A DNA stretch of 41,204 nucleotides from an uncultured Oligella sp. (GCA_947632105.1 CANROD010000015.1:1-41204); one strand, 5' to 3'; counted from the first letter of the stretch, positions 1 through 9,692 are shown. Notes: generated by a model from the letters alone, not told the origin. Numbers and translations are program-made.

Positions 1-1
1 G

Positions 2-55
2 CTGACTCCGGATGCCAACTACGCATATTGTGCAAACTACAGTCCGGATGGGTAA
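2..55 (+). CDS. possible 3' end of an unknown gene (partial)
   Basis: The first 55 bases can be read as the last codons of a gene entering from the left, ending ...YAYCANYSPDG and TAA. The residues look protein-like, but the stretch is far too short to assign a family. A second frame is also open to a stop at 58-60, so the frame itself is not certain. The rest of the leader up to mltB is AT-rich and I see no gene in it. Confidence 0.2.
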   Translation: MTPDANYAYCANYSPDG

Positions 56-252
56 TATAAAGCGTACTGCCTACCAAAACAATCCTCTCTCTATCCTGAA
101 TATTAAATAACATATTAATATGAACCTAACTCCTAAAAGTCCCAGTATTTACCCTATACTTTATTTAAGGTAGCTATGTTTTAATTAATAAAGTTAAATT
201 TCTTGCTTAAAATCAATCCTTTCAATCCATCAATCTTTGAACACCATTCACT

Positions 253-1368
253 ATGCAATATCTAAAAGTACTACTGACGACCACATCTCTTATTGCTTTA
301 TCAGCATGCGCCAGCACAACGGCTCATGATTCTACAGCCAATCGTAACCCTCAACCCGATACCCACAAAGTCGCCACTAATACCGCTTCCAATGACAGTC
401 CAAGTAATTCGATCCTGAGTGCTGATTTTGAAAGCCACCCTTTAAGTGCTAATAAAAGTGTTTTTATTGAAGAAGTTGCTGAGCGTTATGGAGTACCAGC
501 TAATTACGTTGAGAACCTAGTCAACTCAGCCCAAATCAATAGCCAAACTCAACGACTAATGACCCCCAGCAACAAAGGTCGAGTAAAGCGTTCTTGGACT
601 ACCTACAGAAATCGCGTGATGGATCCAATCCGTATCCGTGGTGGTAAAAGTTTTATGCAAAGAAATGCCTCTACCTTAGCTGAGGTAGAGCAAAAGTACG
701 GTATACCTGCAGAGATTATTGGCAGTATCATCGGCGTTGAAACCGTTTACGGCAACTACATGGGTAATTTTAAATTATTAGATTCACTATACACCCTGGG
801 CTTCCATCATCCGGATCCTAGCCGTCCTGATCGTCACCAGTCTTTCCGTAACCAATTAGCTGCTCTGATCAAATTAGACTATCAAGGCAAGATCAATGCA
901 AACACTGAATTAGGCTCTTTTGCTGGGGCTACTGGTTTACCACAATTTATGCCGATTAGTATTATGTACTATGCAGTTGATGGAGACAGCGACGGACGCA
1001 TTGACTTGCGTCATAGTGAAACAGATGCCATTCACTCTGTGGCAAACTTTTTGGTCGAACATGGTTGGCAAGCTGGTATGCCCGTTTTTGCTCCTGCCAG
1101 TTTACCAAACAGCCCAGCAGCCGTTGAAGGGAAAGGCTTAGAGCCCACGCTAACCTGGCAAGAACTACAGCATCAAGGCTCTACTAGCAGTTCAGGCAAT
1201 GCCTCTTGGAAGAACGGTCGCAATTTAGGTGTAATCAATCTAATGGATGAAACCCAAGGTAGAAATGAATATCGCATTGCGACACAAAATTTTTTCGTGA
1301 TTACCAAATACAATAACAGTTATTTTTATGCCGCCTCAGTTGCTGATTTTGCTCAGACTCTAAAATAA
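253..1368 (+). CDS. mltB: membrane-bound lytic murein transglycosylase B
   Basis: Cleaves the MurNAc-GlcNAc bond of peptidoglycan with formation of 1,6-anhydroMurNAc, acting at the periplasmic face. The 371-residue product starts with a lipoprotein signal ending in the lipobox LSAC (Cys19). It has the SLT_2/GH103 domain: the catalytic Glu is expected at E163 in IIGVETVYG, followed by the GATGLPQFMP segment and a DGDSDGRIDL loop resembling the EF-hand-like calcium loop of E. coli MltB. Length fits the family (about 360). It stands alone, convergent with the leftward run that begins downstream. No strong ribosome site precedes the ATG, but no other start fits the lipoprotein signal. The anhydro-muropeptides it makes feed NagZ, encoded at 5.3-6.4 kb. 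Confidence 0.95.
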   Translation: MQYLKVLLTTTSLIALSACASTTAHDSTANRNPQPDTHKVATNTASNDSPSNSILSADFESHPLSANKSVFIEEVAERYGVPANYVENLVNSAQINSQTQRLMTPSNKGRVKRSWTTYRNRVMDPIRIRGGKSFMQRNASTLAEVEQKYGIPAEIIGSIIGVETVYGNYMGNFKLLDSLYTLGFHHPDPSRPDRHQSFRNQLAALIKLDYQGKINANTELGSFAGATGLPQFMPISIMYYAVDGDSDGRIDLRHSETDAIHSVANFLVEHGWQAGMPVFAPASLPNSPAAVEGKGLEPTLTWQELQHQGSTSSSGNASWKNGRNLGVINLMDETQGRNEYRIATQNFFVITKYNNSYFYAASVADFAQTLK

Positions 1369-1381
1369 ACTAGGTGAAAAA

Positions 1382-1495
1382 CTAAAAGCAGGACCATACT
1401 AGATCCGAAACGTTCATCCAGAACGTCGGATCTAAATACATTGAAAACACGAGAAGTAATACAAAAATAGCTATAAAAGCCAAAATAATACGCAT
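1382..1495 (-). CDS. small single-pass membrane protein downstream of the MFS gene (putative)
   Basis: A 37-codon frame follows the MFS gene stop by 21 bases on the same strand. It encodes MRIILAFIAIFVLLLVFSMY followed by LDPTFWMNVSDLVWSCF: one hydrophobic helix and a short Trp/Phe-rich tail. An in-frame GTG at 1508-1510 would add MSLRE. A ribosome site is poor (AAGAGAG abuts the ATG), which weakens the call. Small partner subunits next to MFS transporters are known in some families, but I do not recognise this sequence. An inverted repeat (1401-1433) lies inside it. Function unknown; it may not be translated. Confidence 0.4.
   Translation of the reverse strand: MRIILAFIAIFVLLLVFSMYLDPTFWMNVSDLVWSCF
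1401..1433. terminator. inverted repeat between convergent genes, possible terminator
   Basis: The arms AGATCCGA and TCGGATCT pair perfectly, and ACGTT/AACGT extend the stem past a small AA bulge, leaving a 7-base loop. There is no clear T-run on either side, so it is a weak candidate for a bidirectional terminator of mltB and the leftward run. It overlaps the small membrane ORF at 1382-1495. Confidence 0.4.
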
Positions 1496-1516
1496 CTCTC
1501 TTAAGCTCACAATTAA

Positions 1517-2764
1517 TTAATTTATGGCGATAGCAGGTGTTCTACCTCTATGTATGGATCGCTCCACAATGGGCCAATTAGCTAGCACAGCCAGCACGCT
1601 CAATATAATTGATAATATCCACATCAGGTCATAATTACCAAATCGGTCATAAAAAGCACCGCCCATCCACACTCCCATAAATGAGCCTACTTGATGACTA
1701 AAGAAGGCAATACCCCCTAGCATCGACAAATGGCGAACACCAAATATCTGCGCAATAATAGCATTTGTTGCAGGCACAGTAGAAAGCCACAAAAAACCCA
1801 TCGCCATTGAAAACAAATAAACACTCAACGGACTTATTGGAATCATTAAGAACAGTGCAATGATGCCCCCTCGTAAGCCATATATACCAACTAATAAATA
1901 GCGTTTTTGAAAGCGCTGCCCGAGTGAGCCGACGAGGTAACTACCAAAGATATTAAATAGACCGATTAAAGCCAAGGACAAACTAGCTACCTCAGGCCCC
2001 AAACCATTGTCCTTGATATATCCAGGTAAATGCACGGCAATGAAAACCACCTGAAAACCACAAACAAAATAGCCTAATATCAATAATATATAACTACGAT
2101 AAGTAAGCGCCTCTTTGGCTGCTGCGCCAATGCTTTGCTCACTTTCAATACCACTTGCGGCACCTTCTTCTGATGAAACCCAAGAAATTCGCTCTCTCAA
2201 TAGGCAAGCAAGAGGAATAATCATTAAAGAAAATAGCGCTAAAATGACGAGTGCTAACTGCCAACCACTTTGACTAATAAGCGTATTAGAAATAGGTAAC
2301 ATCATAAACTGCCCAAACGAACCGGTCGCAGAGGCTACACCCATCGCCCAAGAGCGTTGAGCAGCACTAATATGACGTCCAATAACCCCAAATATAATGA
2401 TATAGGTTGTAGCCGCTTGAGCTACACCCAAAACTACACCGGCAGTTAGAATAAATATCAAAGGCGTAGTTGCGTAGGCCATCCCTAGAAGACCCAAAGC
2501 ATAACAAATCGCCCCCGGCACAATGACCTTTAAAGCCCCATAGCGATCAGCCAGCATACCAGCAAAAATACCGACAATACCCCACACAAGATTTTGGAGC
2601 GCGATAGCAAAGGAAAACACCTCTCGCTCCCAACCGTGAGCTTGACTAATAGGCAGTAGCCATAGCCCGAAGCCATGACGAATACCTATAGATAAGGTGA
2701 CAATCAGACCGCCACAAAGCAAAATCCGTTGTACTGACAATTTATTTTGTACAACAACACCCAT
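1517..2764 (-). CDS. MFS transporter, OFA/monocarboxylate-like
   Basis: A 415-residue integral membrane protein with about 12 hydrophobic segments. The N-terminal half carries the major facilitator motif A as GMLADRYGALKV, and the start of TM1 reads IRHGFGLWLLPIS. That arrangement resembles transporters of the oxalate/formate-antiporter and monocarboxylate branch. The substrate cannot be read from sequence; an organic acid is a guess from family. Start is firm: a purine-rich GGAGGGGGA precedes the ATG at about 2770-2778. It lies 24 bases after pgsA on the same strand and probably shares its transcript. A 37-codon membrane ORF follows it. Confidence 0.85.
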   Translation of the reverse strand: MGVVVQNKLSVQRILLCGGLIVTLSIGIRHGFGLWLLPISQAHGWEREVFSFAIALQNLVWGIVGIFAGMLADRYGALKVIVPGAICYALGLLGMAYATTPLIFILTAGVVLGVAQAATTYIIIFGVIGRHISAAQRSWAMGVASATGSFGQFMMLPISNTLISQSGWQLALVILALFSLMIIPLACLLRERISWVSSEEGAASGIESEQSIGAAAKEALTYRSYILLILGYFVCGFQVVFIAVHLPGYIKDNGLGPEVASLSLALIGLFNIFGSYLVGSLGQRFQKRYLLVGIYGLRGGIIALFLMIPISPLSVYLFSMAMGFLWLSTVPATNAIIAQIFGVRHLSMLGGIAFFSHQVGSFMGVWMGGAFYDRFGNYDLMWILSIILSVLAVLANWPIVERSIHRGRTPAIAIN

Positions 2765-2788
2765 CTACTCCCCCTCCGGAATATAGAT

Positions 2789-3373
2789 TCAATTTTGTTT
2801 TTTATCAGCATTTTTGAGTGTAGGCCAAGCTTTACTTAAATAGTAGAACATAGACCATAGCGTTAGAATAGCAGCTACAAAAATCAGTACATTACCAACG
2901 ATTACTAGATTAACGCCAAGCACTGTTTGATAAACCATCAAACAAGGAATAGCCGCCATCTGTGCTGCGGTCTTAAACTTACCGAGCCAATTGACCGCTA
3001 CACTACTACGTGCACCAACGCTCGCCATCCATTCACGTAAAGCAGAGATTGTCAGTTCACGGCCAATAATAATTAAAGCAATATAAGACTCTACCCTACC
3101 TAAATCTAATAGAATTAGTAAGGCTGCACAGACCATTAACTTATCTGCTACTGGGTCTAAAAAAGCTCCAAAGGCCGATGTTTGATTCCAGCGACGAGCC
3201 AAATAGCCATCAAGCCAATCGGTAATAGCGGCTATTACAAAGGCAGTTGCACCAAGCCAGTCTCGTACAGAAAGAGTTAAGCTATCCAAAGGCAAATAAT
3301 ATAAGCCGATGAATAAAGGAATGATGGCTATTCTAAGCCAAGTAAGAATAATGGGTAAGTTCATTGATTTCAT
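2789..3373 (-). CDS. pgsA: CDP-diacylglycerol--glycerol-3-phosphate 3-phosphatidyltransferase
   Basis: Makes phosphatidylglycerol phosphate from CDP-diacylglycerol and glycerol-3-phosphate at the inner membrane, the committed step to phosphatidylglycerol and cardiolipin. The CDP-alcohol phosphotransferase signature D-x2-D-G-x2-A-R-x8-G-x3-D-x3-D is complete, with D52, D55, G56, R60, G69, D73 and D77. Length of 194 residues and several membrane helices are usual. The first ATG is preceded by GGTGG at a slightly long distance; an alternative is Met4. It follows uvrC by 45 bases, the common uvrC-pgsA pairing. Confidence 0.96.
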   Translation of the reverse strand: MKSMNLPIILTWLRIAIIPLFIGLYYLPLDSLTLSVRDWLGATAFVIAAITDWLDGYLARRWNQTSAFGAFLDPVADKLMVCAALLILLDLGRVESYIALIIIGRELTISALREWMASVGARSSVAVNWLGKFKTAAQMAAIPCLMVYQTVLGVNLVIVGNVLIFVAAILTLWSMFYYLSKAWPTLKNADKKQN

Positions 3374-3418
3374 AGCAGCTATATTACCACCGAAAAGACT
3401 AATTCACACTAAAACCAA

Positions 3419-5248
3419 TTAACGTAGTGCTTCATAAATTCGTTGAGCCATTGAGAGAGAAATACCTTCAACAGAGGCTAAATCATCTACTGTGGCATTA
3501 ACCACACCATTAAAACCACCAAAACGGGCCAATAGACGTTGACGGCGCTTTGGTCCGACCCCTTCAATTTCTTCTAAACGCGATACATTTCTGGCTTTAG
3601 CTCGCTTACTACGCATGCCAGTAATAGCAAAGCGATGTGCTTCGTCACGAATTTGTGCAATGAGTAATAAAGCCTTAGAGCTTATGCCTAACTCAACAGG
3701 CAGTCGTGAATCAGCGAAGATTAAGGTTTCTAGGCCAACCTTACGTCCCTCACCCTTAGCCACCCCGACAATCATAGATATATCCAAGCCTAAATCTGTA
3801 AAAACTTGACGTGCTACTTCAACTTGACCTTTACCACCATCAATTAGCACAATATCAGGCATCGATTCTGACTCATAACCATGCGCATAACGTCGCTGTA
3901 AAACCTGTCTCATAGCGGCATAATCATCACCTCCAGTGATACCGGCAATATTAAATCGACGATAAAATGAGGGCTGCATGTCATGGTTTTGATAGACGAC
4001 ACAGGAGGCTTGAGTTGCCTCCCCATGGCTATGGCTAATATCAAAGCACTCTATACGCAAATGAGCCAAGGCCTCAGGATCTAAACCTAAAGCCAACAGC
4101 TCAGCTAAAGCTTCTGTACGTTCCTGCATCTGACCCGCCTCAGCAGAGCGACGTTGTAAAGCAATTTGCGCATTACGCTGCGCCTGATCTAACCAATTTT
4201 TACGTACCCCACTTGGCCTCGTGATAACTTGCGTTCGTACTCTACCCTCTTGCGTCAACAATAATAAAAGCTCAGGATCAGGTAAAAGATGAGAAGAAAT
4301 AATAATAGGTGGCAACTGATGGTCTAAGTAATGACTCGCCACAAAAGCAGCCAACACCTCACTCGGCTCATCGCCATTAATATGGCTTGGAAAAATTGGC
4401 TTATCTCCTAAGTGACGGCCTGCCCTAACCATCGCTAAATTGACACAGTAATTACCATCGTACTGCTCAACAGCAATGATGTCCACATCACTCTCATCGC
4501 TCGACTCCATTGCCTGCTGTTGCATTAAGGTCGCTAAGGATTTCATCTGATCACGAAACATCGCTGCACGCTCAAACTGCAATTCATTAGATGCCTCTAG
4601 CATCTTCTTCTCTAACCTGCTGAGCACCTCGTTTGACTCACCATGTAATACCTTAACAGCATGCTCAACATCCGCTTGATACTCTTCTTTAGAGATTAGA
4701 TTGACACAGGGTGCCGAGCATCGTTGAATTTGATACAGCAAACAGGGTCTAGAACGATTAGAAAAAACACTATCCTCACAGGTTCGCAGGCGAAAAATCT
4801 TCTGCAATAACTGCATACTATCTCGCACTGCCCATGAGTTGGGATAAGGGCCAAAAAAATGACCGCTTTTATTAGTAGAACCACGATAGTAAACCATACG
4901 CGGCGACTCATGGTCTGTAAACCTCAGATAAGGGTAGGACTTATCATCACGGAACAAGATATTGTATTTTGGCTGCAAGCGTTTAATTAAATTAATTTCT
5001 AATATCAACGCCTCAGCTTCTGAGTCAGTAATTGTGATATCCACACTTGCCACGCGCGCCACCATATGGGCTATGCGCGGACTTTGTAAGTTTTTTTGAA
5101 AATACTGAGAGACTCGTTTTTTTAAGTCCTTAGCCTTACCGACGTACAAAACCTCCCCATCTGCTGCAATGTGTCGATAGACACCCGGCAAATTAGGCAA
5201 ATCTTTTAAAAATCCTTGGATATCAAAAGCTACTGACTCAGAACTCAT
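3419..5248 (-). CDS. uvrC: UvrABC system protein C
   Basis: Subunit of the nucleotide-excision-repair nuclease that cuts on both sides of a lesion in the UvrB-DNA complex. The N-terminal GIY-YIG nuclease is visible (GVY at 22-24, YVG at 35-37, with R45 downstream), then the UVR motif that binds UvrB at roughly 205-240. The C-terminal RNase H-like nuclease follows, with [11 protein letters not shown] and [12 protein letters not shown]. Tandem helix-hairpin-helix motifs ([27 protein letters not shown]) end the protein. Length of 609 is normal. It sits in the leftward run between nagZ (34 bases upstream) and pgsA. Confidence 0.98.
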   Translation of the reverse strand: MSSESVAFDIQGFLKDLPNLPGVYRHIAADGEVLYVGKAKDLKKRVSQYFQKNLQSPRIAHMVARVASVDITITDSEAEALILEINLIKRLQPKYNILFRDDKSYPYLRFTDHESPRMVYYRGSTNKSGHFFGPYPNSWAVRDSMQLLQKIFRLRTCEDSVFSNRSRPCLLYQIQRCSAPCVNLISKEEYQADVEHAVKVLHGESNEVLSRLEKKMLEASNELQFERAAMFRDQMKSLATLMQQQAMESSDESDVDIIAVEQYDGNYCVNLAMVRAGRHLGDKPIFPSHINGDEPSEVLAAFVASHYLDHQLPPIIISSHLLPDPELLLLLTQEGRVRTQVITRPSGVRKNWLDQAQRNAQIALQRRSAEAGQMQERTEALAELLALGLDPEALAHLRIECFDISHSHGEATQASCVVYQNHDMQPSFYRRFNIAGITGGDDYAAMRQVLQRRYAHGYESESMPDIVLIDGGKGQVEVARQVFTDLGLDISMIVGVAKGEGRKVGLETLIFADSRLPVELGISSKALLLIAQIRDEAHRFAITGMRSKRAKARNVSRLEEIEGVGPKRRQRLLARFGGFNGVVNATVDDLASVEGISLSMAQRIYEALR

Positions 5249-5282
5249 TGTCTTTTTCTAACCACAATATCAATAAATACTC

Positions 5283-6353
5283 TTAACAAGCCTCAGAAGC
5301 TAACTGCTCCAAAGTTTGTCTAGCTTTAACATAACGAGAGTCATTATGTAATTGCTGCCAATTCATTACTGTATCAGCAGCTTTAGGTACTAAATTATTG
5401 AGACGTTGAATGGACTCTACGCTTACTTGATGCTCTAGCTGTGCGAGTAACTTATCCGCTAAATCTGGACGATTACATACCAAGACCATATCGCAACCCG
5501 CAACAAAAGCTGCATTAGCACGTTCGACAATACCGCCAACGACAGAAGCCCCCTCCATTGTCAGGTCATCCGAAAAAACCATTCCTTGATAACCCATACG
5601 TTCGCGCAATACCTCTTGAACCCAAAACTTGGAAAAACCTGCTGGCATCGAATCGACCTTTTCGTAAATCACATGAGCCGGCATCAATGATGGCAACTTC
5701 AAATGACCTAAGGCCACATAAGGCTTAACATCCTCTTCCCAAATCTCATCAAACTCGCGACTATCTATTGGAATAGCCACGTGTGAATCGGCCTCAACAA
5801 ATCCATGTCCAGGAAAATGCTTACCGCACGCAGCCATGCCTGCTTCTGCTAAGCCATCAATCAATGCCCCAGAAAGCATCGCTACTGCCTCAGGATCACG
5901 ATGAAAAGCACGATTACCAATTACATCACTGACTCCGTAGTCCAAATCTAATACTGGGGTAAAGGAAAAATCAACACCACAAGACAACAACTCGGCAGCC
6001 AGTACATAACCAACCTCATGCGCTAAAATCAATGCCGCTTTTTGATTACGATCCCATAACTGACCTAATTCAGCCATCGCCGGTAAAGCAGTAAAACCCT
6101 CGGTACGACAACGTTGCACTCGACCGCCCTCATGGTCAATCGCAATTAATAAGGGCTCATCACGCACCTCATGAATCTGACGACACAACTCTGTCAATTG
6201 CTTAGGATCTTGATAATTACGGGCAAATAAGATGACCGCTCCCACAAGCGGATTTTTTAAACGCTCAATCTCGCTGCTTTGCAAACATAAACCCTCTACA
6301 TCAACCATTACAGGACCTAGAGCTATTGTTAAATTCTTGTTATTTGATGACAT
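5283..6353 (-). CDS. nagZ: beta-N-acetylhexosaminidase (GH3)
   Basis: Cytoplasmic glycosidase that removes GlcNAc from 1,6-anhydromuropeptides during peptidoglycan recycling; its products can signal beta-lactamase induction where AmpR is present (not seen here). GH3 motifs are complete: IDHEGGRVQR at 72-81, KHFPGHG at 178-184, the acid/base dyad D189-x-H191 in ADSH, and the nucleophile D262 in FSDDLTMEG. The 356-residue single-domain form is typical of NagZ rather than of larger GH3 beta-glucosidases. It lies 33 bases after acpS in the same run. Confidence 0.96.
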   Translation of the reverse strand: MSSNNKNLTIALGPVMVDVEGLCLQSSEIERLKNPLVGAVILFARNYQDPKQLTELCRQIHEVRDEPLLIAIDHEGGRVQRCRTEGFTALPAMAELGQLWDRNQKAALILAHEVGYVLAAELLSCGVDFSFTPVLDLDYGVSDVIGNRAFHRDPEAVAMLSGALIDGLAEAGMAACGKHFPGHGFVEADSHVAIPIDSREFDEIWEEDVKPYVALGHLKLPSLMPAHVIYEKVDSMPAGFSKFWVQEVLRERMGYQGMVFSDDLTMEGASVVGGIVERANAAFVAGCDMVLVCNRPDLADKLLAQLEHQVSVESIQRLNNLVPKAADTVMNWQQLHNDSRYVKARQTLEQLASEAC

Positions 6354-6386
6354 AAACTGCCTTTAAACATCTGTAAAAATAATCAA

Positions 6387-6827
6387 CTACTTGCGCTCTA
6401 CAATCACAAGCGCCATTGCTAAATCTGACTCGTCAGTGAGAGAAACATGCACCTCTCCAAAACGTGCATCATACCAATTCTTTAAATCACCTGATAAAAC
6501 AACCATAGGCTTACCACTCGGCGCATTAAGCGTTTGCATGGCGGACCAATACATTGGCATCCTCATGCCCAAGCCAATCGCCTTAGAAAAAGCCTCTTTG
6601 GCCGCAAAACGCGTTGCCAAGAAAGTAATTCCACGATGCGGATCACGATCATAACGTCGCTGAAACTTTTCTCGTTCACCGGCGCCTAAAATTCGCTTTA
6701 AAAAACGCTCTCCATGCCTATCAAAAGCCTTTTGAATACGTTCAATATAAATCAAATCCGTACCAATCCCGGCGATTGCGGCTGCGACAGGCGTTTGCTG
6801 TGGGTCTAAAACGCTAGGATCCAACAT
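6387..6827 (-). CDS. acpS: holo-[acyl-carrier-protein] synthase
   Basis: Transfers the 4'-phosphopantetheine of CoA to a serine of apo-ACP, activating it for fatty acid synthesis. The two conserved segments are present: [11 protein letters not shown] with Mg-binding D24, and [15 protein letters not shown] with E78. At 146 residues it is some 15-20 longer than the usual form, because of an N-terminal extension ([17 protein letters not shown]). The ATG is nevertheless supported by AGAGG eight bases upstream, and no better internal start exists. It is 24 bases downstream of orn. pdxJ, the usual upstream neighbour in proteobacteria, is absent. Confidence 0.95.
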   Translation of the reverse strand: MLDPSVLDPQQTPVAAAIAGIGTDLIYIERIQKAFDRHGERFLKRILGAGEREKFQRRYDRDPHRGITFLATRFAAKEAFSKAIGLGMRMPMYWSAMQTLNAPSGKPMVVLSGDLKNWYDARFGEVHVSLTDESDLAMALVIVERK

Positions 6828-6851
6828 CTAAATGACCTCTAAATAAGTAAG

Positions 6852-7412
6852 TTACTTGACGTCATCCGGCAACTTTAAAAAAGTATCACGATAATGACGT
6901 AGCTCCTCAATTGACTCGTAAATATCAGCTAAAGCCTCATGACGTCCCTTTTTAACAACACCTCGATGAACCTCTGGATGCCAACGCTTAGCCAATTCTT
7001 TTAGCGTACTCACATCAAGATTACGATAATGGAAAAAACGCTCAAACTCAGGCATATACTTAAACATAAAACGGCGATCTTGACTGACCGTATTACCGCA
7101 AAGCGGTGAAGCGCCTTTGTTAACATGCTGACTCAGAAACTCAATTAATTGCTGCTCAGCCTCGGCCTCTGTTGTGTGTGACGCTCTAACTCGCTCAGTT
7201 AAACCTGTGCGCCCGTGTGTCGTGGTATTCCACTCATCCATTGCATCCAGCACCTCATCTGACTGATGGATCACAATGACCGGACCCTCCGCTACAACTG
7301 TTAAATCGGGCTCAGTTACCACTACAGCCACCTCCAACACTCGTTCAATTTCCGGATCTAAACCACTCATCTCCATATCCAACCAAATTAAACGAAGGTC
7401 TCTTGATGCCAT
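6852..7412 (-). CDS. orn: oligoribonuclease (DEDDh 3'-5' exonuclease)
   Basis: Degrades 2-5-mer RNAs and pGpG to mononucleotides, finishing mRNA decay and c-di-GMP turnover. The DEDDh set is complete: D12 and E14 in [12 protein letters not shown]112 in SQDRRFMF, H158 and D163 in RHEALADI. Length of 186 is close to the 181 of E. coli. AAGGAAG sits five bases before the ATG. It heads the leftward run and is divergent from the M48 protease gene over a 73-base gap that should hold both promoters. In enterobacteria orn is divergent from rsgA; here one gene lies between them. Confidence 0.97.
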   Translation of the reverse strand: MASRDLRLIWLDMEMSGLDPEIERVLEVAVVVTEPDLTVVAEGPVIVIHQSDEVLDAMDEWNTTTHGRTGLTERVRASHTTEAEAEQQLIEFLSQHVNKGASPLCGNTVSQDRRFMFKYMPEFERFFHYRNLDVSTLKELAKRWHPEVHRGVVKKGRHEALADIYESIEELRHYRDTFLKLPDDVK

Positions 7413-7485
7413 AAATACTTCCTTTTGATTTAATATAATGTTTATCTAGTATTGTCGCACAGATATATTGTTTATACAGGACCCC

Positions 7486-8754
7486 ATGCAAGCACATCAT
7501 TTTACCTTTTTATTTATTACGTTGATTATTTTGGATTTCGGAATTCGCACTTGGTTGAATATTCGTCAAATCCGTTATATCTCTATGCATGCCACTACAG
7601 TGCCAGAGGAGTTTGTTGATCGCATCAGTCTCAAAAGCCATCAACGTGCCGCACGTTATAGTTTAGAGCGTCTAAGACTAAGCCAAATTGAGGTTTTTTA
7701 TGATGTAATCGTATTATTAGGTTTTACCATCCTAGGGGGGCTTAATTGGTTATTTCAGGCCTTTAGCCTTGCAACAGGAGCCACACTGATTAAATCTTTA
7801 GTCTTTATCATTGTGGTCCAAGCTATTCTGAGCTTACTCAGTTTGCCTTTTTCCATCTACAAAACCTTTAGGCTTGAACAAAAGTACGGTTTTAATCGAA
7901 TGACAATAGGCTTGTTTATCAAAGACACGGTAACTAACCTTTTATTATCACTCGTCTTAGGTAGCGTTATTCTTATTGCTATCCTCTATCTAATGCAAAG
8001 CACTGAGCTCTGGTGGCTCTGGGCCTGGTTTGTTGTATTAGGCTTTATGGCACTAATGATGTACATCGCACCAACTTGGTTAATGCCTTTATTTAATAAA
8101 TTTACTCCCCTCGAAGAAGGTGATGTAAAGGTCAAGATTGAGCGTTTAGCTGAGCGATGTAATTTTGAGCTTAGCGGTTTATTTGTTATGGATAACTCTA
8201 AACGCAGCTCGCATGGCAATGCCTTTTTTACCGGTTTTGGTAAAAATCGCCGTATTGTCTTTTTTGATACCTTACTCAGTAAGCTAAAAGCCAGTGAAAT
8301 CGAGGCCATTATGGCTCACGAATTAGGCCATTTTAAGCATAAACACATTATTAAGCGCTTAGCAATGATGGTACTAGGCAGCTTTATCTTTTTTGCCGTG
8401 CTTGGTTTTGTTAGTGATAAAAATTGGTTTTACGATGGTTTAGGTATCACTCTTCCCGAGCATGGGAGTTACTACGCGCTTACGCTGATTTTATTTTCTT
8501 TAGTACTACCAGTTTTTACCTTTTGGCTGACACCGCTCAATAGCCGCTTATCACGTCGTGATGAATTTGAGGCAGATGCTTTTGCTGCTAAGCATAGTGA
8601 TGCTAATGACCTAATCTCAGCATTAGTTAAGCTATACGATGAAAATGCTAACACCCTCACTCCGGATCCGGCATTTTCAGCCTATTACGATAGTCATCCT
8701 CCAGCCATTATTCGTATTCAACACCTCAAAAGTCTGATGGGAGTCCACGCATGA
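7486..8754 (+). CDS. M48 family membrane metallopeptidase (Ste24/CAAX-protease-like)
   Basis: Zinc metalloprotease embedded in the inner membrane, family M48. The zinc motif H278-E-L-G-H282 lies in IMAHELGHFKHKH, and the third ligand is probably E360 in RRDEFEADAFAA. Several hydrophobic segments before and after the motif give the Ste24 rather than the short HtpX layout. A 422-residue product from ATG 7486 is preferred over an in-frame TTG at 7468, because CAGGA lies just before the ATG. Its stop overlaps the rsgA start by four bases (ATGA), so the two are translationally coupled. The substrate is unknown; a membrane-protein quality role is a guess from the family. Confidence 0.9.
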   Translation: MQAHHFTFLFITLIILDFGIRTWLNIRQIRYISMHATTVPEEFVDRISLKSHQRAARYSLERLRLSQIEVFYDVIVLLGFTILGGLNWLFQAFSLATGATLIKSLVFIIVVQAILSLLSLPFSIYKTFRLEQKYGFNRMTIGLFIKDTVTNLLLSLVLGSVILIAILYLMQSTELWWLWAWFVVLGFMALMMYIAPTWLMPLFNKFTPLEEGDVKVKIERLAERCNFELSGLFVMDNSKRSSHGNAFFTGFGKNRRIVFFDTLLSKLKASEIEAIMAHELGHFKHKHIIKRLAMMVLGSFIFFAVLGFVSDKNWFYDGLGITLPEHGSYYALTLILFSLVLPVFTFWLTPLNSRLSRRDEFEADAFAAKHSDANDLISALVKLYDENANTLTPDPAFSAYYDSHPPAIIRIQHLKSLMGVHA

Positions 8755-9647
8755 TGCAAGGACGTATTATCTCTGCCCATGGGCGACATTATGTAGCGCG
8801 AGTAGAGGATCAATTATGGCATTGTTATACTCGCGGTAAGAAGGCAGGGATATGCGTCGGTGATTACGTAGAAATTTCAGCCCAAGGTAGCAATGAGGCC
8901 CGCATAGAAAAAGTACTAGAGCGTAAAAACTTACTCTACCGTAGTGATGAAATGCGCAGTAAGCAATTTGCAGCTAACGTTGATGTTCTACTGCTTATCA
9001 CGGCGGTTGAACCAAAGTTCTCTGATGACTTGTTAGGTCGTGCCCTAGCCGCGGCATGGTGCGAAGATCTACAGCCTTATATTATTTTAAATAAAGTTGA
9101 TCTGAACAAAGGTATCGTAGAAGCACGTGAAAGATTAACACGCTATCAGGAGCTAGGTGTCGAGATCATTGAATGCAGTATTCACGAACCAGACGATCTT
9201 ACCGCTAAGCTACTGCCAAAAATAAATGGACAGACCGCCATACTGCTTGGTCAAAGCGCTATGGGTAAATCCAGCATTTTAAATGTACTTGTACCAACGG
9301 CCAAAGCCCACACCCAAGAGCACTCACACGCACTTGGTGCAGGCCGTCACACTACAACAAAGACTGAACTCTATGACATCAAAGAAAATGGTGAAATTAT
9401 TGCTTCTCTAATTGACTCGCCAGGTTTTCAAAACTTTGGTCTGCTGCATTTAAGTGACGCAGAAATTGTTAAAGGCTTCCCTGAGTTTAAAGAGACTATA
9501 AAAAACTGCCGCTTTTATAACTGCCGTCACCTGCGCGAACCGGGCTGTGCCGTAACTCATGCCTTAAACGAAGGTCAAGTCCATCCTGAACGCTATGCAC
9601 TCTATGAACGTATTATTGCCGAAAATGATGCAGCACCAAAATGGTAG
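8751..9647 (+). CDS. rsgA: small ribosomal subunit biogenesis GTPase RsgA
   Basis: Circularly permuted GTPase that acts on the maturing 30S subunit and is stimulated by it. The motifs occur in permuted order: G4 NKVD at 114-117, G1 GQSAMGKS at 167-174, G3 DSPG at 222-225. An N-terminal OB-like domain and a C-terminal zinc site (C253, C258, H260, C266) flank the GTPase. The P-loop reads SAMGKS where most family members have SGVGKS, but the required Gly-Lys-Ser is kept. Two adjacent ATG codons (8751, 8754) could start it. Coupled to the M48 protease gene upstream. Confidence 0.96.
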   Translation: MMQGRIISAHGRHYVARVEDQLWHCYTRGKKAGICVGDYVEISAQGSNEARIEKVLERKNLLYRSDEMRSKQFAANVDVLLLITAVEPKFSDDLLGRALAAAWCEDLQPYIILNKVDLNKGIVEARERLTRYQELGVEIIECSIHEPDDLTAKLLPKINGQTAILLGQSAMGKSSILNVLVPTAKAHTQEHSHALGAGRHTTTKTELYDIKENGEIIASLIDSPGFQNFGLLHLSDAEIVKGFPEFKETIKNCRFYNCRHLREPGCAVTHALNEGQVHPERYALYERIIAENDAAPKW

Positions 9648-9650
9648 GTA

Positions 9651-9692
9651 TATACAGCAAGCTAGCTGATGAACTAGCGAGCTTGCTGTATA
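9651..9692. terminator. bidirectional hairpin shared by rsgA and the NUDIX gene
   Basis: Arms 9651-9663 (TATACAGCAAGCT) and 9680-9692 are perfect 13-base complements around a 16-base loop. The hairpin begins three bases after the rsgA stop. The last codons of the convergent NUDIX gene form the right arm, and its stop is in the loop. No long T-run follows on either strand, so efficiency is uncertain. Confidence 0.6.
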
